Assembly (NCBI RefSeq): GCF_026559675.1
Contig: NZ_CP092891.1
Coordinates: forward strand, 1,922,001-1,986,000
Length of the DNA: 64,000 bases
Reading direction: 5' to 3'
From: Microbacterium oxydans
GTDB lineage: Bacteria; Actinomycetota; Actinomycetes; Actinomycetales; Microbacteriaceae
Shown: positions 36,135 to 46,304 of the stretch, one piece after another
Numbering within the stretch: position 1 is the first letter of the stretch
Layout of the letters: each line of letters starts with the position of its first letter
Notes under the pieces: generated by a model
Database searches by the model: none
The model's input: only the letters and a program-made list of their open reading frames with translations
What the model was told of the DNA's origin: nothing
Made by a program: the position numbers and the translations under genes

Positions 36135-39095
36135 TCAGCGCTCGAACAGCCCTCGGATGTCGTCGGCGGAGAGCGACTGCGCGAACAGCGCCTCGTCGTC
36201 GAGGACCGCCGTGAACAGGCGCGCCTTGCGGCGCTGCAGGTCGAGCACCTTCTCCTCGATCGTGCCGGTGGCGATCATCCGGTAGACGAACACCTGGCTG
36301 TCCTGGCCGATGCGGTGCGTGCGGTCGACGGCTTGCGCCTCGGCGGCCGGGTTCCACCACGGGTCGAGCAGGAACACGTAGTCGGCCTCGGTCAGCGTGA
36401 GGCCGAAACCGCCGGCTTTCAGACTGATCAGGAACACCGGCTGCTCCCCCGAGGTGAAGCCCTCGACGACCTTCTGGCGATGGCGGGTCGATCCGTCCAG
36501 ATGCGCGTAAGGGATGCCGGCCGCCTCCAGACGCGCGGCCGCCATGTCGAGGAACGTCGTGAACTGGCTGAAGACGAGCGCCCGGTGCCCCTCGGCCTGC
36601 AGCTCGATCACGCGCTCGAGCAGAACATCGAGCTTGCGGGAGCCGATCTTGGCATCCTCGGGGTCGATGAGTCCCGGCGCCAGGCTGAGCATGCGCATCA
36701 GGGTGAGCGAACGGAACACGATGAAGCGGTTGCGGTCGAGGTCTTCCAGCAGCCCCAGCACCTTCTGGCGCTCGCGCTGGAGGACCGTCTCGTAGAGGGC
36801 GCGGTGCGAGGCGCTGAGCTCGACCTCGAGGATCTGCTCCTGCTTGGGCGGAAGCTCGGGGGCGACGAGCTCTTTGGTGCGGCGCAGGAGCAGCGGTCGG
36901 ATCCGTCGGCGCAGTTGCTCGAGGCGACGCTGGCGATAGGCCCCGCCCTCCTCGTTCTCCGGCACCTTCCCCTGCTCGATCGGCTGGATGTACCGCTCGC
37001 GGAACTTGCGCGCCGAGGCGAAGAGACCGGGGGCCGTGAGCTTCAACAGGGCCCACAGCTCACTGAGGCTGTTCTCCATCGGCGTGCCGGTGACCGCGAA
37101 GGTGACGTCGGCGCGGAACGATGCGACCGCACGGTGCAGCTTCGTCTCCGGGTTCTTCACGAACTGCGCCTCGTCCAGGATGAGCCCCGCCCATTCGACT
37201 CCTGCGTACTCGGTCTCGTCGAGTCGGGCGACGGCATAGGTCGTGATGACGAGGTCGACGTCGAGGATGGCATCGGCCAGCCGCGGCCCCTGGGTGCTGG
37301 CCCTGAGCAGCGTGCGCATTGTCGGGGCGAAGCGCGCAGCTTCGTCCCTCCAGGTGGCGAGCACCGAGGTGGGCACCACGACGAGGAAGGGGCGCCGCTC
37401 CCCCGACTCACGGGCATGCACGATGAGGGCGAGCAGCTGCAGCGTCTTCCCCAGGCCCATGTCGTCGGCGAGGATGCCGCCGAGGCGATGGCCCCAGAGG
37501 AAGGCGAGCCAGTTCAGGCCCTCCCTCTGGTACGGACGGAGTTCGGCTGTGACGCCGCGGGGTACAGGCACCTCCGGGACCGACCCCGCGCGACGCAGGC
37601 CCTCTGCGGTCGCGCGCCAGGTCACCGCGGGAAGCGCTTCGTCGGCGAGGTCTTCGAAGTCCTCCCACAGGTCGGTCTGGTGACGGCTGATCCGGGGGCC
37701 GGTCTCCCACTCGTCGAGCTCGCCCGACTCGTCGATCAGCTCCCGCAGACGATCGAGGGCGTGGTGGCTCAGGGAGAAGTAGCTGCCGTCGACGAGGAGG
37801 AGCTTCTTCTTCCCCTTGCTGAGCGCCGTGAACAGGGGCTCGAAGGGGATCGTGCGCCCATCGATCTTGACCAGCACCCCGAGATCGAACCAGTCGGGAT
37901 CTGTGCTCTCGACCGTCGTCACGGTGATCTCCGGCTCGCCCGTCAGCTCGTGATAGCTCTTGCGTCGGCCCGAGACGGAGACCGTGACACCCTCGGCTTC
38001 GAGCGCGGGCACCGTGCGGGTGACGAACTCGGCCGCGGCGACGTCATGGAACGATCCCGTCGGAGCGATCGTCTCACCCAGATGCTCCGTCCAAACCGCC
38101 TGGAGCGCATCGCGGAGCGCATCTTCGGCGGCCACGTCGCGCACGGCGTCTCCGCCCGGCGGGAACGGGACCCGTCCGAACCCGCGGTAATCCCACTCGA
38201 ACGTGTACTTGACCGTGTCGCCGCGCAGGAAGGACAGGTCGAGCACCGGTCGGGGTGCGGGCAGCTCCGGCAGCTCGACGCGACCGACCGGACGCACCTC
38301 GATCCGACGGGCGAGCAGCGGATAGGCGTCGCGGAAGAAAGCGGCTTCGTCGCGCGCGGGCACCTCGAGCCCGGTCCTGGCGGCGAGCAGCGCGTGCACC
38401 GGTTCTGCCATCGGCGCCTCGGCAAGCGTCACGCGCAGCTTCGTGCCGTGTTGCGCGACCTCGTACAGCCCGCTGTGACCGATCGTCTGCACGTCGGCGG
38501 GGTCGGCGTCGCGGCCGTCGATCATGATGTCCGGGCGCACGACGAGCTCGCCCCCGTCGTCACGCCCGACCGTCGCGCCGATCGAGGCGCGTTCGGCGAG
38601 CACGACGGTCGTGCTCTTCTGCGTGGCGATGAGCGGGATATCGACGTCGGCCGCCGCGCGCAGATGGCCCCAGAGAAGCCCGGACTCGATCAGATCGGCG
38701 ACCAGCCAGTCGCCCGCCGTTCCGGAGAGCAGCGTGTCGCGCGCGATGCTGAGCAGATCGGCGAACCATCGGGAGCGGTCGCGTCCGTACTGCGTCGGCG
38801 ATCGTCGCACCGCGTCCCAGGTCGCCGCTCCCTGCACCCAGGCGCCGGTCGCCGCGCTCTTCTCGAGCGGCCGGATGCCGAGCAGGATCTCGCCGGTGCG
38901 CTTCGCCACGTCGCGCGCGCTCGCAGTCCGCTGCGGGCGGGACGCCCAGGGGTTCGCCCCACGCCCGTCGCGCACACGGAGCTCGACCCCCAGCGCGAGC
39001 GGCGTCGCCGCATCCTCACGCGGGGCTCCGAGGATGGAACGCCAGTCTGCGGACGACGAGCCCTCCGGGCGGGAGGCGTCGTTCGGGAGGGGCAT
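36135..39095 (-). CDS. SNF2-family DEAD/DEAH-type helicase
   Basis: 986 residues. The C-terminal half is an SNF2 ATPase: Q-region and motif I ADDMGLGKT (about 543-551), motif Ia VVPTSVLATW, motif II ILDEAQFVKN (about 639-648), motif III TGTPMENSLSELW, and helicase C motifs ALVFSQFTTFLDM and VDRTHRIGQ. The N-terminal ~500 residues hold no domain I recognise and no SWIM-type zinc cluster, which many bacterial SNF2 relatives carry. Such proteins move along duplex DNA and remodel protein-DNA complexes; a role in repair or defence is possible but not shown. It starts 47 bases after nusB. The ATG is preceded by GGGAGGGG. Confidence 0.92.
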   Translation of the reverse strand: MPLPNDASRPEGSSSADWRSILGAPREDAATPLALGVELRVRDGRGANPWASRPQRTASARDVAKRTGEILLGIRPLEKSAATGAWVQGAATWDAVRRSPTQYGRDRSRWFADLLSIARDTLLSGTAGDWLVADLIESGLLWGHLRAAADVDIPLIATQKSTTVVLAERASIGATVGRDDGGELVVRPDIMIDGRDADPADVQTIGHSGLYEVAQHGTKLRVTLAEAPMAEPVHALLAARTGLEVPARDEAAFFRDAYPLLARRIEVRPVGRVELPELPAPRPVLDLSFLRGDTVKYTFEWDYRGFGRVPFPPGGDAVRDVAAEDALRDALQAVWTEHLGETIAPTGSFHDVAAAEFVTRTVPALEAEGVTVSVSGRRKSYHELTGEPEITVTTVESTDPDWFDLGVLVKIDGRTIPFEPLFTALSKGKKKLLLVDGSYFSLSHHALDRLRELIDESGELDEWETGPRISRHQTDLWEDFEDLADEALPAVTWRATAEGLRRAGSVPEVPVPRGVTAELRPYQREGLNWLAFLWGHRLGGILADDMGLGKTLQLLALIVHARESGERRPFLVVVPTSVLATWRDEAARFAPTMRTLLRASTQGPRLADAILDVDLVITTYAVARLDETEYAGVEWAGLILDEAQFVKNPETKLHRAVASFRADVTFAVTGTPMENSLSELWALLKLTAPGLFASARKFRERYIQPIEQGKVPENEEGGAYRQRRLEQLRRRIRPLLLRRTKELVAPELPPKQEQILEVELSASHRALYETVLQRERQKVLGLLEDLDRNRFIVFRSLTLMRMLSLAPGLIDPEDAKIGSRKLDVLLERVIELQAEGHRALVFSQFTTFLDMAAARLEAAGIPYAHLDGSTRHRQKVVEGFTSGEQPVFLISLKAGGFGLTLTEADYVFLLDPWWNPAAEAQAVDRTHRIGQDSQVFVYRMIATGTIEEKVLDLQRRKARLFTAVLDDEALFAQSLSADDIRGLFER

Positions 39096-39142
39096 GTCCC
39101 CATCCTCTCCGACACCGCCGACAGTGCCTCGTGTCGGACGGG

Positions 39143-39553
39143 TCAGGCGGCGCGGGCCACCCGGGCGAGGACGCCGTGCACGAACGCACCGGAGTCGTCG
39201 GTCGAGAACTCCTTCGCGAGCTCGACGGCCTCATCGATCGCGACGGCCGTCGGCACCTCGTCGTTGTGCAGGATCTCCCACACGGCGATGCGCAGCAGGG
39301 CGCGGTCGACGGCGGGCATCCGCTCCAGCTTCCAGTCCCTGCTGTGCGTGGTGATCTGCTCGTCGATCTCGTCGCGCGCATCGATGATGCCGTCGACGAT
39401 CTCCCGCGCATAGAGCCAGGAGGCCTCGCGGGCGGGCTCGCTCGCCGCGCGCTTGGCCTCGGCGGCCAGGGTCACGGCGAGGTCGTCACCGCGCACATCG
39501 GCGGAGAACAGGATGTCGAGAGCGCGCTTGCGCGCCTTCGTCCGGGCGCTCAC
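39143..39553 (-). CDS. nusB: Transcription antitermination factor NusB
   Basis: 136-residue all-helical protein. It has ARTKARKRALDILFSADVRG at the N-terminus, ERMPAVDRALLRIAVWEIL and VPTAVAIDEAVELAKEFSTD, the classical NusB core, and FVHGVLARV at the end. With NusE (S10) it binds boxA RNA during rRNA transcription. GTG start, three bases after the efp stop. Confidence 0.97.
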   Translation of the reverse strand: MSARTKARKRALDILFSADVRGDDLAVTLAAEAKRAASEPAREASWLYAREIVDGIIDARDEIDEQITTHSRDWKLERMPAVDRALLRIAVWEILHNDEVPTAVAIDEAVELAKEFSTDDSGAFVHGVLARVARAA

Positions 39554-39556
39554 GCC

Positions 39557-40117
39557 TTACTTCTCGCGGCCGAGGTAGTCACCCGTGCGGGTGTCGACCT
39601 TGACCTTGGTGCCGGTCTCGAGGAACAGCGGCACCTGGATCTCGTAGCCGGTCTCGAGCGTGGCGGGCTTGGTGCCGGCCGACGAGCGGTCGCCCTGCAG
39701 GCCGGGCTCCGTGTAGGTGACCTCGAGGATCACGGACGCGGGGAGGTCGATGTACAGCGGGTTGCCGTTGTTCATCGCGATGGTCACCTGCTGGTTCTCG
39801 AGCAGGAAGTTCTTCGCGTCGCCCACCGTCGCGGCGCCGACCGTGATCTGGTCGAAGTCGGTCTGGTCCATGAAGACGTAGCCGTCGCCATCGGTGTACA
39901 GGTACGTGTAGTCGCGGCGGTCGACGTTCTCGATCTCGATCTTCGCGCCCGCGTTGTACGTGCGGTCGACCGTCTTGCCGGAGACGACGTTCTTCAGCTT
40001 GGTGCGCACGAACGCGCCACCCTTGCCGGGCTTGACGTGCTGGAACTCGATGACGCTCCAGAGCTGCCCGTCGATGCTGAGGACGACGCCGTTCTTGATG
40101 TCTGCGGTAGATGCCAT
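39557..40117 (-). CDS. efp: Elongation factor P
   Basis: 186 residues that relieve ribosome stalling at proline runs. The N-terminal KOW-like domain carries the loop [17 protein letters not shown], with the tip lysine in PGKGG. Actinobacterial EF-P of this loop type is thought to work without the modification used in E. coli; no epmA/epmB is seen nearby. OB domains follow, with [20 protein letters not shown] and [18 protein letters not shown]. The ATG at 40115-40117 directly precedes ASTADIKNG; an in-frame upstream extension is rejected. Confidence 0.97.
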   Translation of the reverse strand: MASTADIKNGVVLSIDGQLWSVIEFQHVKPGKGGAFVRTKLKNVVSGKTVDRTYNAGAKIEIENVDRRDYTYLYTDGDGYVFMDQTDFDQITVGAATVGDAKNFLLENQQVTIAMNNGNPLYIDLPASVILEVTYTEPGLQGDRSSAGTKPATLETGYEIQVPLFLETGTKVKVDTRTGDYLGREK

Positions 40118-40172
40118 GCGCTGCGAGTTCCGTTCGTGAGTCTGCGGGGTCGGACGAGGCCGACAGTCGATT

Positions 40173-40610
40173 CTAAGGGATGAGTGCGGCGAGCTGTCGC
40201 ACGGCGTCTGCGTAGCCCTGGACGCCGCGCCCGACCACGCGGACCGCGGCGACGTCATCGAGGTAGGAGTGGTGCCGGAACTCCTCGCGCGCGTACACGT
40301 CGGAGATGTGCACCTCGGCGAACGGCAGGGACACTCCCGTGAGCGCGTCGCGCAGCACGACGGAGGTGTGGGTGAGACCCCCGGGGTTGATGACGATGCC
40401 GACGCAGTCCTCGCGTGCGGCGTGGATCGCGTCGATCAGCACGCCTTCGTGATTGCTCTGCACGGCGGCCACCTCGAAGCCGACCTCGGCCGCGGCATCC
40501 GCGGTGAGCTGCTCCACGTCGGCGAGCGTGGCCGTTCCGTACAGCTCGGGCTCGCGCGTTCCCAGCAGGTTGAGGTTCGGTCCGTTCACGAGGAGGATGC
40601 GGCGGCTCAC
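40173..40610 (-). CDS. aroQ: 3-dehydroquinate dehydratase, type II
   Basis: 145 residues, a small dodecameric type II enzyme converting 3-dehydroquinate to 3-dehydroshikimate. The N-terminus [21 protein letters not shown] holds the catalytic loop arginine and tyrosine; [13 protein letters not shown] and [18 protein letters not shown] follow, and the histidine lies in [19 protein letters not shown]. The GTG at 40608-40610 overlaps the aroB stop by four bases. Confidence 0.96.
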   Translation of the reverse strand: MSRRILLVNGPNLNLLGTREPELYGTATLADVEQLTADAAAEVGFEVAAVQSNHEGVLIDAIHAAREDCVGIVINPGGLTHTSVVLRDALTGVSLPFAEVHISDVYAREEFRHHSYLDDVAAVRVVGRGVQGYADAVRQLAALIP

Positions 40611-41695
40611 GCTCCGACCTCCTGGTAGGCCGCGAACAGCAGCGACTCGTCCGGAGCCTGCAGCACGGTGGGCTTCGCGATGTCGTCGAGCAGGATGAAG
40701 CGCAGCATCCCGCCGCGGCTCTTCTTGTCGCGCTGCATCGTCGCGAGCAGCTGCGGCCACGCGCCGGCCCGGTACGAGGTGGGAAGGCCCAGCGACTCGA
40801 GGATGGTGCGGTGACGCTCGGCCGCCGCGTCCGAGAGGCGTCCGGCCAGACGGGAGAGCTCCGCCGCGTACAGCATGCCCACCGAGATCGCCGCGCCGTG
40901 ACGCCAGCGGTAGCGCTCGGCGTGCTCGATCGCGTGCCCGAGCGTGTGCCCGTAGTTGAGGATCTCGCGGAGCCCCGCCTCACGGAAGTCGTCCGAGACG
41001 ACCTTCGCCTTCATGTCGATCGCGAGCTCGACGGTGCGACGGAACTCCTCGCTGGTCGGGTCGACCGCACGGGTCGGGTCGGCCTCGATGATGTCGAGGA
41101 TCTCCGGCGCCCAGATGAACCCGGCCTTCACGACCTCCGCGAATCCCGCGGTCGCCTCGTTCGGGCTGAGGCTCGCGAGCTCGTCGAGGTCGCCCACCAC
41201 CGCGCTCGGCGCCCAGAAGGCACCGACGAGGTTCTTGCCCTCCGCGGTGTTCACGCCGGTCTTGCCGCCGACGGCCGCATCGACGAGACCGAGGACGGTG
41301 GTCGGTACCTGGATCAGCTGGACGCCGCGCAGCCAGGTCGCGGCGACGAAGCCGGCGAGGTCGGTGACCGAGCCCCCGCCGTAGCCGATGACGGCATCGC
41401 TGCGCGTGAAGTCCGCCTGCCCCATGACCTGCCAGCAGAAGGCCGCGACCTCGATGCGCTTGCCCTGCTCCGCATCCGGGATCTCGGCGAGCAGCACCTC
41501 ACGGGGGCCGTCGGCCGTGTCCGCGAGCAGTCTGTCGCGCAGCTCGGCGGCACGGGCCGCGAGTGTCGGCGGGTGCACGACGAGGATCTTGCGCACGCCC
41601 GGCGCGAGGGCGGCCGAGACCCGGTCGAGGATCCCCCGTCCGATCGTGATGTCGTAGGTGTCGTTCCCCGTGACGCTGATGGTCGTCGTGCTCAT
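40607..41695 (-). CDS. aroB: 3-dehydroquinate synthase
   Basis: 362 residues; NAD- and zinc-dependent cyclisation of DAHP to 3-dehydroquinate. Motifs: [20 protein letters not shown], then [31 protein letters not shown], and the metal histidines in [20 protein letters not shown]. The ATG at 41693-41695 overlaps the aroK stop by four bases; the upstream in-frame region belongs to aroK. Confidence 0.97.
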   Translation of the reverse strand: MSTTTISVTGNDTYDITIGRGILDRVSAALAPGVRKILVVHPPTLAARAAELRDRLLADTADGPREVLLAEIPDAEQGKRIEVAAFCWQVMGQADFTRSDAVIGYGGGSVTDLAGFVAATWLRGVQLIQVPTTVLGLVDAAVGGKTGVNTAEGKNLVGAFWAPSAVVGDLDELASLSPNEATAGFAEVVKAGFIWAPEILDIIEADPTRAVDPTSEEFRRTVELAIDMKAKVVSDDFREAGLREILNYGHTLGHAIEHAERYRWRHGAAISVGMLYAAELSRLAGRLSDAAAERHRTILESLGLPTSYRAGAWPQLLATMQRDKKSRGGMLRFILLDDIAKPTVLQAPDESLLFAAYQEVGA

Positions 41696-42210
41696 CGCTG
41701 CTCTCTCCTCCATGCCACGATCTCGTCCGCGATCTTCTGCATCGGACGACGTGAGGTGTCGAAGGTCGCCGATGACACCTCGGCGTACCACCCGCGACGC
41801 TCCTCGAAGATCCTCTTCCACCGCTCGAGCGGGTCCTCCCCCGCCAGCAGCGGGCGGTTGCTGCCGCGCAGCCGGTCGGCCACGGCCTCGGCGCTCACCG
41901 TCAGGAACACCACCGGGTGCTGCTGCAGCAGGTCGCGCGTCGCCGCCTCCGTCACCGCTCCTCCGCCCAGGGAGATCACTCCGCCCTCCGCCAACGCCTC
42001 GGCGACGGCGGCGCGCTCCAGGTCGCGAAAGTGCGCCTCGCCGTGCTCGGCGAAGATGCCGGGGATCGGACCGTGCGTCGCGACGATGCGCTTGTCGGTG
42101 TCGATGAAGGCGACGCCGAGCCGGCGGGCCACGCGCCTGCCGACGCTGGTCTTGCCGGCGGCCATCGGGCCGACCAGCACCAGCGTCAGCGGATCAGCCT
42201 CGCTCGTCAT
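41692..42210 (-). CDS. aroK: Shikimate kinase
   Basis: 172 residues that phosphorylate shikimate. P-loop [19 protein letters not shown] at the N-terminus, FIDTDKRIV with the Asp contacting shikimate, and [17 protein letters not shown] with the glycine-rich substrate loop. Its first 17 bases overlap the end of aroC, the longest overlap in the cluster. Confidence 0.96.
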   Translation of the reverse strand: MTSEADPLTLVLVGPMAAGKTSVGRRVARRLGVAFIDTDKRIVATHGPIPGIFAEHGEAHFRDLERAAVAEALAEGGVISLGGGAVTEAATRDLLQQHPVVFLTVSAEAVADRLRGSNRPLLAGEDPLERWKRIFEERRGWYAEVSSATFDTSRRPMQKIADEIVAWRREQR

Positions 42211-43423
42211 GCGCGATGAGCGCCGCCTCGGACGCGGGTGCCGTGCGCAGCTCCGCGGGGATGCCGGCGAGGTACCCCTCGAGGTTGCGGCGCGTCTCTC
42301 GGATGCTGTCGCCGCCGAACTTCTCCAGCACGGCGTTCGCGAGCTCGACCGCGACCATGGCCTCGGCGACCACGCCCGCGGCGGGCACGGCGCACACGTC
42401 GGAGCGCTGGTGGTGGGCCGTGGCGTCGTCGCCCGTGGCGATGTCGATCGTGCGCAGCGCGTGCGGGACCGTGGCGATCGGCTTCATGCCGGCGCGCACA
42501 CGGAGCACGGTTCCCGTGGACATGCCGCCCTCGGTGCCACCGGCGCGGTCGGATCCGCGCGTGATGCCGTCCGCCGTGGCGAAGAGCTCGTCGTGCGCAG
42601 CGGAACCTCGGCGGCGCGTGGTCTCGAAGCCGTCGCCGACCTCGACGCCCTTGATCGCCTGGATGCTCATGAGCGCCTGCGCGAGGCGCGCGTCGAGACG
42701 CCGGTCCCACTGCACATGCGAACCGAGTCCCGGCGGAAGACCGTAGGCGAGGACCTCGACGATGCCGCCCAGCGTGTCGCCGTCCTTCTTGGCATCATCG
42801 ACCTCGGCGACCATCAACGCGGAGGTCGCGGGGTCGAAGCAGCGCAGCGGATCGGCATCCAGGACGTCGACGTCGTCCGGCGTCGGGAGCGGGGATCCGG
42901 CGGGGACCTGCACCGGTCCGATCGACAGCGTGTGGCTGACGAGGCGGATGCCGAGCTCGCCCAGGAACGAGCGCGCGATCGCACCGAGGGCCACGCGTGC
43001 GGCGGTCTCGCGGGCGCTGGCGCGCTCGAGGATCGGACGGGCCTCGTCGAAGTCGTACTTCTGCATGCCGACGAGGTCGGCGTGTCCGGGGCGCGGGCGC
43101 GTCAGCGGAGCACTGCGTCCGCGGGATTTGTCGGTGAGTTCGACGGGCTCGGGGTTCATGACCTCGATCCACTTCGGCCACTCGGTGTTGCCGATGCGCA
43201 GGGCGATCGGGCTGCCGAGGCTCTTGCCATGACGGACGCCGCCGGAGAGCGTCAGCTCGTCCTGCTCGAACTTCATGCGCGAGCCGCGGCCGTAGCCCAG
43301 CTTGCGACGAGCGAGGTCGGCCTGGATGGCCTCGGACGACACCGGAACGCCGGAGGGCAGACCCTCCATGACGGCGATGAGTTCTGGGCCGTGCGATTCG
43401 CCGGCCGTGAGCACGCGGAGCAT
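42194..43423 (-). CDS. aroC: Chorismate synthase
   Basis: 409 residues, somewhat longer than the ~360 of many bacteria but typical of Actinobacteria. It converts EPSP to chorismate using reduced FMN. Signatures: [58 protein letters not shown] and [19 protein letters not shown] synthase (aroA) is not in the window. A 78-base gap separates it from aroE, with no clear promoter. Confidence 0.97.
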   Translation of the reverse strand: MLRVLTAGESHGPELIAVMEGLPSGVPVSSEAIQADLARRKLGYGRGSRMKFEQDELTLSGGVRHGKSLGSPIALRIGNTEWPKWIEVMNPEPVELTDKSRGRSAPLTRPRPGHADLVGMQKYDFDEARPILERASARETAARVALGAIARSFLGELGIRLVSHTLSIGPVQVPAGSPLPTPDDVDVLDADPLRCFDPATSALMVAEVDDAKKDGDTLGGIVEVLAYGLPPGLGSHVQWDRRLDARLAQALMSIQAIKGVEVGDGFETTRRRGSAAHDELFATADGITRGSDRAGGTEGGMSTGTVLRVRAGMKPIATVPHALRTIDIATGDDATAHHQRSDVCAVPAAGVVAEAMVAVELANAVLEKFGGDSIRETRRNLEGYLAGIPAELRTAPASEAALIAHDERG

Positions 43424-43501
43424 TGCTCCAGTCTCCCATGTGTTCGCACCCTCGCCGCGCCGCGTTTCGTCCGTGGGGCCGTTTCGCCGGAGCGACGCGG
43501 A

Positions 43502-44308
43502 TCAGAGGGCGGCGCGCATGGCGGCGATGACGTCGGCCTCGTCGGGCAGGGCGACGGACGGGTCGCCGTGGCGGAAGATCCGGATCTGGCGCACGGCCTG
43601 GTGCAGCAGCATCCCGAGCCCGGAGATCGCAGGAGCGTCCCCCCAGACGGACGCGAGGGACGAGGGCCACGGGGCGTACGCGGCGTCGAAGAGGGCTCCG
43701 CCGCTCGCGGCCAGCACCGCCGCGGTCTCCGTGGCGAGGACGGTTCCGCTGGGCAGGGTCGCGATCGTCAGGTCCACACCGAGGACCGGATCGTCGAGCG
43801 CGGAGACCTCGACGACGACGCCGACGCGCTCTCCGAGATCGATCAACGGCGCCGCGCGTTCCGGTCGTCGGGCACGCACATCCACTCGCGCCGCGCCGAT
43901 CTCCGCGACGGCGACCAGCGCCGACGCCGCGGTCGCGCCCGCGCCGAGGATGCGCACCGTCTCCACGTCGCCGATGCCGGCCTCTGCCAGCGCGTCGACG
44001 ATGCCTCCCACGTCGGTGTTGAAGCCGGCGGGGCGCGCACTGAGCAGCAGGGTGTTGACGGCTCCGGTGAGGTCCGCGTGCCGATCCCGCGTCGCTGCCG
44101 CGCGGAACGCCTCTTCCTTCAGCGGCATCGTGAGGGAGAGACCACGCCACGTGCCGTCGAGCTGAGCGAGCGCCGTCGCGAATCCTTCAGCGGGAACCTG
44201 ACGCCGCCCGTACTCCCAGTCGAGACCGAGCACCCGGTACGCGGCCGCGTGCAGGGCGGGCGACTTGGAGTGCCCGATCGGGTCGCCCCAGACCGCCAGA
44301 CGGGTCAT
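43502..44308 (-). CDS. aroE: Shikimate 5-dehydrogenase
   Basis: 268 residues reducing 3-dehydroshikimate with NADPH. The substrate site VWGDPIGHSKSPALHAAAY and the lysine in LTMPLKEEAF are visible, as are NTLLLSARPAGFNTDVGGIV and the dinucleotide loop ILGAGATAASALVAVAEIG. The C-terminal GLGMLLHQAVRQIRIF is typical. The ATG overlaps the mltG stop by four bases. Confidence 0.95.
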   Translation of the reverse strand: MTRLAVWGDPIGHSKSPALHAAAYRVLGLDWEYGRRQVPAEGFATALAQLDGTWRGLSLTMPLKEEAFRAAATRDRHADLTGAVNTLLLSARPAGFNTDVGGIVDALAEAGIGDVETVRILGAGATAASALVAVAEIGAARVDVRARRPERAAPLIDLGERVGVVVEVSALDDPVLGVDLTIATLPSGTVLATETAAVLAASGGALFDAAYAPWPSSLASVWGDAPAISGLGMLLHQAVRQIRIFRHGDPSVALPDEADVIAAMRAAL

Positions 44309-45828
44309 TGCGATCCGGCCGCGCATCCGTTGTTGTCGGGATTGTCGCGGCACCAGGCGCGCCATTTCTCCACGCCGGCGAGGTGCTCGTCGTACGTCGT
44401 CGAGAACTGCGTCTCCCCCGTCGCGAGGTTGATCGTGACGAAGTACAGCCACGGACCGTCATCGGGGTGCATCGCCGCCTTGATGGCCGCATCGCTCGGG
44501 CTCGCGATCGGTGTCACCGGGAGCCCCGTGTGCACGTAGGTGTTCCAGGGGTTCGGATCGGCGAGAGCCTCGGCCGAGCTGGAGACGACGCCTTCGTGCA
44601 GGGTGCCGTAGCCGTACTGGGCCGTCGAATCCATCTGCAGCTTCATGTCGATGTCGAGACGGTTCTGGATGACGCGCGAGACCTTCGGGAAATCCGCGGT
44701 CAGACCCTCGCGCTGGATGATCGAGGCGATCGTCAGCACGCGCTCCGCGTCTGCGGCCGGCACACCGGTGGCATCGAGCGCTTCACGGGTGCGGTCGACC
44801 ATCCGCTGGATCACCTGCGGAGCCGTCACCCCGGGATCGAACTCGTACACCGCGGGGAAGAGCCAGCCTTCGAGGCTCTGCGCGTCGACGCCGTAGGCGG
44901 AGGGATCCTTGACCGCGGCCTCGAAGTCGGCCAGCGGGATGCCGAGCGTCTCCGCCATGCTGGGCAGCGACGACACGACCGTCCCGCCTTCGGAGACCGA
45001 CACCGCGTTCGCCATCTTGTTCTCGTCGTTCTGGAGCGCGGCCAGAGCGGCCTCGGCCGTCATCTTCTCCTGCAGGCGGTAGACGCCCGGGTAGAACGTG
45101 ACGTCGATGTTCTCATCGACCAGATAGTCGTAGAACACGTCCTCCGTCTTCGTGACGCCCGCCTCGTAGAGGGCGGCGGACACCGGCGCTCCGGTGTCGC
45201 CCTGCTTGATCGTCACGAGGGCCTCACCGGTCGCGAGACCCGGCTCCCAGTCCTTCGGCTCGCCCCATCCCATGGCGTCGGCGATCTTGTCGCCGTAGGT
45301 GTTGGCCACCCAGACGCCGGCGGCCGCGATGCCGCCGAGGATCGCCAGGACGATGATCAGCGCGATCAGGCATCCCTTGCGTCGCTTCTTCTTCGGTCGC
45401 GCGTCGACGTGGTCGTCGTGCGGAGCGAACAGGTCGTCGAGACCGCCGCCGATGACGGGGTCCGGATCCGGCTGCGCGACGGGAGCGGCGAGGGCAGGGT
45501 CCACCTGCGGTACGGCGCGAGTCGGAGTGTCCGCCGCATCGGCCGATGCGCGGACGGGCGTCACCGACGGCGTCTCGGTCTCGGAAGCGACGGCGTCATC
45601 GGCGGACGCGCGGACCGGCACGGGCGACGGATCCGTCGGAGCGCCCGCAGGGGTCGGCGACGAGGGCGAACCGGCAGCCGCCTCCCGCGCGGCGCGACGC
45701 GAGCCGGGCGCAGGGGCGCTGTTGTCGACCGTCGGGATCTGACGGGTCGGCTCCGGCAGGTTCTCGAACAGGTCCCCCAAGCGGGAGTCGGCGTCGTGTC
45801 GGGGCGTAGCGCTGTCGCGTTCGGACAT
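44305..45828 (-). CDS. mltG: Endolytic murein transglycosylase MltG
   Basis: 507 residues. About 130 cytoplasmic residues, acidic and rich in Ala, Pro and Thr, with PVRASAD present twice, precede one transmembrane helix (about 153-175, CLIALIIVLAILGGIAAAGV). The extracellular domain holds a LysM-like part and the YceG/MltG catalytic region: LTIASIIQREG with the catalytic Glu, VSRVIQNRLDIDMKLQMDST and YNTYVHTGLPVTPIASPS-like motif (here PWNTYVHTGLPVTPI). It cleaves nascent glycan strands and sets their length. Next to ruvX and aroE, as in many Actinobacteria. Confidence 0.94.
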   Translation of the reverse strand: MSERDSATPRHDADSRLGDLFENLPEPTRQIPTVDNSAPAPGSRRAAREAAAGSPSSPTPAGAPTDPSPVPVRASADDAVASETETPSVTPVRASADAADTPTRAVPQVDPALAAPVAQPDPDPVIGGGLDDLFAPHDDHVDARPKKKRRKGCLIALIIVLAILGGIAAAGVWVANTYGDKIADAMGWGEPKDWEPGLATGEALVTIKQGDTGAPVSAALYEAGVTKTEDVFYDYLVDENIDVTFYPGVYRLQEKMTAEAALAALQNDENKMANAVSVSEGGTVVSSLPSMAETLGIPLADFEAAVKDPSAYGVDAQSLEGWLFPAVYEFDPGVTAPQVIQRMVDRTREALDATGVPAADAERVLTIASIIQREGLTADFPKVSRVIQNRLDIDMKLQMDSTAQYGYGTLHEGVVSSSAEALADPNPWNTYVHTGLPVTPIASPSDAAIKAAMHPDDGPWLYFVTINLATGETQFSTTYDEHLAGVEKWRAWCRDNPDNNGCAAGSQ

Positions 45829-45830
45829 CG

Positions 45831-46304
45831 TCAGGCGTGCTCCTCGTCAGGCGAGATGGCGGCACCGGCCGGGTTTCCGGTGCTCTTCTCCATGTCGATC
45901 GCCTGCTGCAGAAGCACCACGGCGGCGACCTGATCCACAATGCTACGAGACTTCTTCTGAGATCTCCCGGAACTTCGCAGTGCCGCGTGTGCGGTCACGG
46001 TGCTGAGGCGCTCGTCCACGAGGCGGACGGGGACACCGCTGCGCTCCTGCAGAGCCGCGGCGAACTCCCGCGCATCCGTGGTCGACGCGGTGTCCGCACC
46101 CTGCAGGTTGACCGGCAGTCCGACGACGAACTCCAGAGGCTCGTACTCCCCCGCGATCTCGACGAGTCGGGCGATCGATGCGTCATCGCGGGGAACCGTC
46201 TCCACCGGTACGGCGAGCATCCCGTCCGGGTCGCAGCGCGCCACCCCGACCCTCGCCCGACCGACGTCGATGCCGAGCCGCACCCCGCGGCGGAATCCGC
46301 TCAC
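45831..46304 (-). CDS. ruvX: RuvX/YqgF-type putative pre-16S rRNA nuclease
   Basis: 157-residue RNase H-fold protein (YqgF). It has LGIDVGRARVGVARCDPDG with the first acidic residue, FVVGLPVNLQGAD, and RLVDERLSTVTAHAAL, then SIVDQVAAVVLLQ near the end. YqgF family members trim the 5' end of 16S rRNA; Holliday junction resolution has also been proposed. The GTG overlaps the alaS stop by four bases, and mltG starts two bases after its stop. Confidence 0.92.
   Translation of the reverse strand: MSGFRRGVRLGIDVGRARVGVARCDPDGMLAVPVETVPRDDASIARLVEIAGEYEPLEFVVGLPVNLQGADTASTTDAREFAAALQERSGVPVRLVDERLSTVTAHAALRSSGRSQKKSRSIVDQVAAVVLLQQAIDMEKSTGNPAGAAISPDEEHA

Noticed and set aside
36135..39095. SWIM zinc-finger domain at the helicase N-terminus
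   Set aside because: No CxC...CxH cluster is found in the first 500 residues.
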